Below are positions 6,014-7,840 of a stretch of DNA of 7,840 nucleotides, piece after piece. Source of the stretch: Rhodoferax sp. (GTDB lineage: Bacteria; Pseudomonadota; Gammaproteobacteria; Burkholderiales; Burkholderiaceae_C). The notes beneath the pieces were generated by a model. That model was not told the origin of the DNA, did not search any database, and saw only the letters and a program-made list of their open reading frames with translations. The stretch lies in NCBI GenBank assembly GCA_029865675.1, contig JARXAU010000026.1, positions 1 through 7,840 on the forward strand, given 5' to 3'. How positions within the stretch are numbered: position 1 is the stretch's first letter; each line of letters starts with the position of its first letter. A program made the translations under genes and the position numbers.

Positions 6014-6715
6014 ATGAACTACACCTTCGCCCCCTGCGCCACCACCAATGTGCCTGTCGTGGGATTGACCGCACAGTTTCCGGTTCACCGCATTTACTGC
6101 GTGGGCCGCAACTACGAAGAGCACGCCAAAGAGATGGGCCACAGTGGGCGCGAGGCGCCGTTTTTCTTTATGAAACCGGCCGACGCGGTTTTGTACGCCG
6201 CCCCCGGCGCTACCGCCCACATGCCCTACCCCAGCCTGACGGCGAACTTGCACCATGAGATTGAGCTGGTCGTGGCCATCGGGACGGGTGGCCGCCGTAT
6301 CGCCGCAGCCCACGCACACAAGCACATCTATGGCTACGCCGTGGGCCTGGACATGACGCGGCGCGACCTGCAAAACGACATGAAGAAACAGGGCCGCCCC
6401 TGGTGCATAGGCAAGGGCTTTGACCACTCGGCGCCCATTGGCAGCATCACCCCCGCAGCCGAAGTACCAAGCATCGACCAAGCGAGCATTTCGCTCACGG
6501 TCAACGGCCACATGCGCCAAAGTAGCACCATTGGCCAGCTCATCTGGAACATTGCCGAAACCATAGAACAACTCTCCATGGCCTGGGAGCTGCAGCCCGG
6601 CGACCTGATCTACACCGGCACGCCTGCTGGCGTGGGCGCCGTGGCAGTGGGTGACGTGCTGCAAGGCGACATTAGCGGCCTGGCAGGCATTCGCGTGGCC
6701 ATGGTGGCGGCTTGA
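6014..6715 (+). CDS. fumarylacetoacetate hydrolase (FAH) family protein, acylpyruvase-like
   Basis: A cytoplasmic, metal-dependent C-C hydrolase or decarboxylase of the small FAH family, which acts on acylpyruvates such as fumarylpyruvate or on oxaloacetate-like substrates. From the ATG at 6014 it has 233 residues. After a short N-terminal arm, IYCVGRNYEEHAKEMG holds an HxxE pair (H37, E40), which in FAHD1-type enzymes is a catalytic dyad. The metal ligands are E82 and E84 in HHEIELVVAIG and D113 in GLDMTRRDLQ. The C-terminal TGTPAGVGAVAVGD loop is typical of the family. The frame is open back to a TTG at 5987 directly after the ABM stop, but the ATG agrees better with family N-termini. There is no strong Shine-Dalgarno, as can occur with coupled translation. 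Thirteen bases separate it from the Nudix start. The exact substrate is not deducible; fumarylpyruvate hydrolase is one possibility. Confidence 0.9.
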   Translation: MNYTFAPCATTNVPVVGLTAQFPVHRIYCVGRNYEEHAKEMGHSGREAPFFFMKPADAVLYAAPGATAHMPYPSLTANLHHEIELVVAIGTGGRRIAAAHAHKHIYGYAVGLDMTRRDLQNDMKKQGRPWCIGKGFDHSAPIGSITPAAEVPSIDQASISLTVNGHMRQSSTIGQLIWNIAETIEQLSMAWELQPGDLIYTGTPAGVGAVAVGDVLQGDISGLAGIRVAMVAA

Positions 6716-6728
6716 TGGGGACACTAGC

Positions 6729-7277
6729 TTGAGCACCTACAGCGCCCCCATCAAACACTGCAAGAGCTGCGGCACTGCGGTAGAAAACCGCCTGCCCGAC
6801 GACGGCGACACCAAGGTGCGCGCGGTGTGCCCGGCCTGCGCCACGGTGCACTACGTCAACCCGCTCAATGTGGTGGGCACCATTCCGGTCTGGGGCGACA
6901 AGGTGCTGCTGTGCAAACGCAATATCGAACCGCGCTTTGGCAAATGGACGCTGCCCGCAGGCTTTATGGAAATGGGCGAAACCACGGCCGACGGCGCTGC
7001 GCGCGAAACCGTGGAAGAGGCCGGTGCCGAGTTTGCGATGCAAGCGCTTTTTTCCCTGGTGAATGTGGCGCGGGTGGGCCAGGTGCATTTGTTTTACCGC
7101 GCCGAGCTGCTCAGCGACGTGTTCAACCCTGGCTTTGAAACGCAAGAAGCCCAGCTCTTCGACGAAGCCGACATCCCCTGGGACGAGATCGCTTTTCACA
7201 CGGTCAAACACACTTTGGAACGCTTTTTTGCCGACCGGCGCGCCGGGGCGTTTGGCTTCCACGCTTTCGATATTTGA
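6729..7277 (+). CDS. Nudix hydrolase with N-terminal zinc ribbon
   Basis: Hydrolyses a nucleoside diphosphate linked to another moiety, in the cytoplasm. With the TTG start at 6729 it has 182 residues. A zinc ribbon comes first (C11, C14 in HCKSCG; C34, C37 in VCPAC). The Nudix domain holds a complete box G-x5-E-x7-RE-TV-EE-x-G from G78 to G99, including metal-binding E93, E96 and E97. KWTLPAGFMEMGE is typical of a Burkholderiales group resembling the NudC layout, but the protein is shorter than NADH pyrophosphatase NudC, so the substrate is open. TTG is preferred because GGGGA lies about 8 bases upstream and the product begins STYSAPIKHCKSCG as in remembered homologues. An ATG at 6651 is in frame but would overlap the FAH gene by 65 bases. 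Its stop overlaps the next ATG by one base, suggesting coupling. Confidence 0.9.
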   Translation: MSTYSAPIKHCKSCGTAVENRLPDDGDTKVRAVCPACATVHYVNPLNVVGTIPVWGDKVLLCKRNIEPRFGKWTLPAGFMEMGETTADGAARETVEEAGAEFAMQALFSLVNVARVGQVHLFYRAELLSDVFNPGFETQEAQLFDEADIPWDEIAFHTVKHTLERFFADRRAGAFGFHAFDI

Positions 7278-7447
7278 TGCCCCTGGTCCGCGCCACGCCG
7301 CCAGCGCTGCTGGCACTGGAGTTGTTTCTGAACGCGGCTTGGCCGGATCGGCTGGCGCTGCTGCAAGGCTGGACCTGCCGTTTGGGTGCCTATGGCGCCA
7401 TCCACCTGCTTGACGACCCCGCCTTGCTGGCGCTGATGTTTTGCTAA
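7277..7447 (+). CDS. unidentified 56-residue ORF between the Nudix and exonuclease genes
   Basis: A short frame starting with ATG that overlaps the Nudix stop by one base (TGATG) and ending with TAA at 7445-7447. The product is leucine and alanine rich (ALLALELFLNAAW near residues 10-22, then LALLQGW, and a C-terminal HLLDDPALLALMFC). It contains two Cys (34 and 56) and several Trp. Helices are likely; the N-terminal hydrophobic stretch contains Glu and Asn and is too short and mixed for a clear membrane helix. G/C dominates third codon positions, in line with its neighbours. It fills the gap before the exonuclease gene and leaves 17 bases. I do not recognise it. It could be a real translationally coupled small protein or a GC-driven open frame. 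Confidence 0.5.
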   Translation: MPLVRATPPALLALELFLNAAWPDRLALLQGWTCRLGAYGAIHLLDDPALLALMFC

Positions 7448-7464
7448 GCCCCAAGCCTGCCGCC

Positions 7465-7840
7465 ATGCTGCCCTGCTACGTCGTGCTCGACCTGGAAACC
7501 ACCGGGGGCAACGCACAGCACGACCGCATTACCGAAATCGCCGCCGTACGTGTGGAGCACGGGGTGGAGGTAGCGCGCTGGAGCACGCTGGTGAACCCCG
7601 GCGTGCGCATTCCGCCTTTTATCCAGAGCCTGACCGGCATTACCGACGCCATGGTGCAAGACGCGCCGCCCTTTGAAGACGTGGCGCGCCAGCTGCTGGA
7701 GCTGCTCGACGGCGCGGTGTTTGTGGCCCATAACGTGCGCTTTGACCACGGCTTTGTGCACCAGTCGCTAGAGCGCATGGGCCACGCGCTCAAGGTCAAA
7801 ACCCTGTGCACCGTGCGCTTGTCGCGCAAGCTGTATCCGC
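7465..7840 (+). CDS. DnaQ-like 3'-5' exonuclease, N-terminal part (3' end outside the window)
   Basis: The N-terminal 125 residues of a DEDD-superfamily 3'-5' exonuclease related to DNA polymerase III epsilon. Exo I is visible as LDLETTGG with D9 and E11; Exo II as VAHNVRFDHGF with D94. Between them NPGVRIPPFIQSLTGIT matches the usual epsilon-type linker. The third motif (HxAxxD) lies past the window edge or in residues not seen, so activity cannot be fully checked. The sequence VKTLCTVRLSRKLYP resembles the Burkholderiales proteins in which the exonuclease domain is followed by a longer C-terminal region, in some cases GIY-YIG-like (recollection). The ATG at 7465 lacks a clear Shine-Dalgarno. 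It is the last gene of the plus-strand run; replication proofreading dnaQ itself is less likely from this context, so no symbol is given. Confidence 0.85.
   Translation, partial: MLPCYVVLDLETTGGNAQHDRITEIAAVRVEHGVEVARWSTLVNPGVRIPPFIQSLTGITDAMVQDAPPFEDVARQLLELLDGAVFVAHNVRFDHGFVHQSLERMGHALKVKTLCTVRLSRKLYP

Noticed and set aside
5948..6736. 262-codon minus-strand frame opposite the FAH gene
   Set aside because: Its Val/Gly/His-rich product has no recognisable motifs, whereas the plus strand encodes metal ligands and family loops of an FAH protein.
6672..7466. 264-codon minus-strand frame opposite the Nudix gene and small ORF
   Set aside because: It is a shadow of a gene with an exact Nudix box; the translation is Arg/Ala/Gly-rich with no domain.
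1..7840. Defence system, prophage, integron, CRISPR array or other new multi-gene system
   Set aside because: All substantial genes belong to known housekeeping or metabolic families. There are no direct-repeat arrays, transposase, integrase or toxin-antitoxin pattern, and composition appears even across the window.

Overview
The window looks like ordinary chromosome from a betaproteobacterium, most likely a member of the Comamonadaceae (Rhodoferax/Polaromonas-like). The reasons are high GC with strong G/C preference at third codon positions, a phaC-phaA-phaB cluster whose products closely resemble the Ralstonia (Cupriavidus) eutropha class I proteins, and Burkholderiales-type Nudix and DnaQ-like exonuclease sequences. 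This placement is by recognition only, since no search was run. I see no insertion sequence, tRNA, rRNA, CRISPR array, prophage or other mobile feature, and no coding gap over 300 bases.

Layout. From the left edge to 533 lies the 3' part of a TauE/SafE-type membrane permease (+). A perfect hairpin flanked by A and T runs (558-583) separates it from the convergent polyhydroxybutyrate (PHB) operon on the minus strand, transcribed phaC (4372 to 2648), phaA (2580 to 1402), phaB (1355 to 618). Upstream of phaC, a divergent small two-helix membrane protein gene (4500-4808, +) runs tail-to-tail into pgeF (5561 to 4740, -), and their 3' ends overlap by 69 bases. From 5684 a second plus-strand run of closely spaced genes continues to the right edge: an ABM-domain protein, a fumarylacetoacetate hydrolase (FAH) family protein, a zinc-ribbon Nudix hydrolase, a 56-codon unidentified ORF, and the 5' part of a DnaQ-like 3'-5' exonuclease.

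How the genes work together. PhaA condenses two acetyl-CoA to acetoacetyl-CoA, PhaB reduces it with NADPH to (R)-3-hydroxybutyryl-CoA, and PhaC polymerises this into PHB, so the minus-strand operon encodes the whole short-chain PHB route. The regulator phaR often found after phaB is not in the window. The plus-strand genes at the right have separate enzymatic jobs (small-molecule turnover, nucleotide hydrolysis, DNA 3'-end processing); their tight spacing suggests co-transcription but not a shared pathway.

I found no convincing new biological system. The points most worth a second look are the unrecognised small ORF at 7277-7447, the small membrane protein beside phaC with its overlap of pgeF, the non-ATG starts of phaC and the Nudix gene, and an Ala in PhaB where the R. 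eutropha enzyme has Phe near the active site.
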